Assembly (NCBI GenBank): GCA_012295275.1
Contig: CM022672.1
Location: 12,449,904 to 12,513,903 of the forward strand
Length of the DNA stretch: 64,000 bases
Source of the DNA: Chrysomallon squamiferum
Taxonomy: Eukaryota; Mollusca; Gastropoda; Neomphalida; Peltospiridae
Direction: 5' to 3'
A model generated the notes under the pieces. The model worked only from the letters and a program-made list of their open reading frames with translations, did not search any database and was not told the origin of the DNA. Of the stretch, positions 63,634 to 64,000 are shown in pieces; within the stretch, counting starts at the first letter, position 1, and each line of letters opens with the position of its first letter. The position numbers were made by a program, and so were the translations under genes.

Positions 63634-64000
63634 CTAATAATACAAGTACGTATTACTTATTACATTCTTTAAACACCAGCATTTAGCATTCAATAATGTA
63701 AAAATTAAATGTATTCAGAAATTACTTCAACTATGCCTTTTTAAAAACATTCTCTAAGACTAATTTATATTTGGTGCATGTTTTAAGAATATTCAAATTT
63801 GTGGTCAAACATTAATATTATTAGCAGCCAAAAGGCTTGCGTCTTGTTAAGAATTTGGCAGTATAATATACTCTGATAACAAAACATGCTGAAATCATTT
63901 AATTAACATTACACAAACACATGTACAAATGTATGTATGTATAAATAGTTAATGTGGTATATTGCAAAGGACTGATTTACTGGTATTGCTAAATATGGTT
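63634..64000. other. MIGA intron, window edge
   Basis: Intronic sequence upstream of the first visible MIGA exon. Nothing else recognised. Confidence 0.6.

Overview
This looks like a nuclear segment from an invertebrate animal. It is strongly A+T-rich and full of microsatellites. Every gene is split by short to medium introns with conventional GT-AG boundaries. Nine protein-coding loci can be assembled by joining exons in phase, and eight belong to animal families that I recognise. The gene set and repeat texture (Tigger-like transposons, CA/TA/ATT arrays, a PARP14-like macrodomain protein) suggest a lophotrochozoan, perhaps a mollusc. I cannot name the species, and the taxon is an inference.

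Layout, left to right. KCTD9 (+, 5' end outside the window) converges with CUTC (-). CUTC is head to head with COX15 (+); their start codons are only 177 bp apart. About 5 kb without a recognisable gene follows. Next comes a compact two-macrodomain PARP of the PARP14/15 type (+), which converges with a microsomal glutathione S-transferase 1-like gene, MGST1-a (-). MGST1-a diverges from CMTR2, the cap-2 mRNA 2'-O-methyltransferase (+). CMTR2 is followed by a second MGST1-like gene, MGST1-b (+), and then by an unrecognised 171-aa single-pass membrane protein with polyproline tracts (+). The window ends in the 3' half of a mitoguardin (MIGA) gene (-).

The most unusual structure is in the 5' part of CMTR2 (about 30.8-35.9 kb). 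A 57-bp exon-like unit is present seven times, embedded in long, nearly identical intronic repeats. Each unit is symmetric (phase 2-2) and encodes a 19-residue peptide containing SPTDEGSFQ. Six of the seven copies keep acceptor, open frame and donor. Any number of them could be spliced in without shifting the frame, so the locus could encode an N-terminal tail of variable length.

Other points of interest are the CUTC-COX15 head-to-head pair, which matches the human arrangement; a GC-AG intron in CUTC; PARP macrodomains that each appear to lack one ligand-binding loop; a Tigger remnant inserted into a GTA-rich minisatellite inside a PARP intron; an 863-bp TA-flanked terminal-inverted-repeat element; and a candidate phospho-FFAT motif in MIGA. 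The genes do not form one pathway. COX15, CUTC (a copper-homeostasis family), MIGA and MGST1 do share mitochondrial, metal or membrane-redox themes. All exon models come from reading splice signals and family resemblance by eye; no alignments were run.
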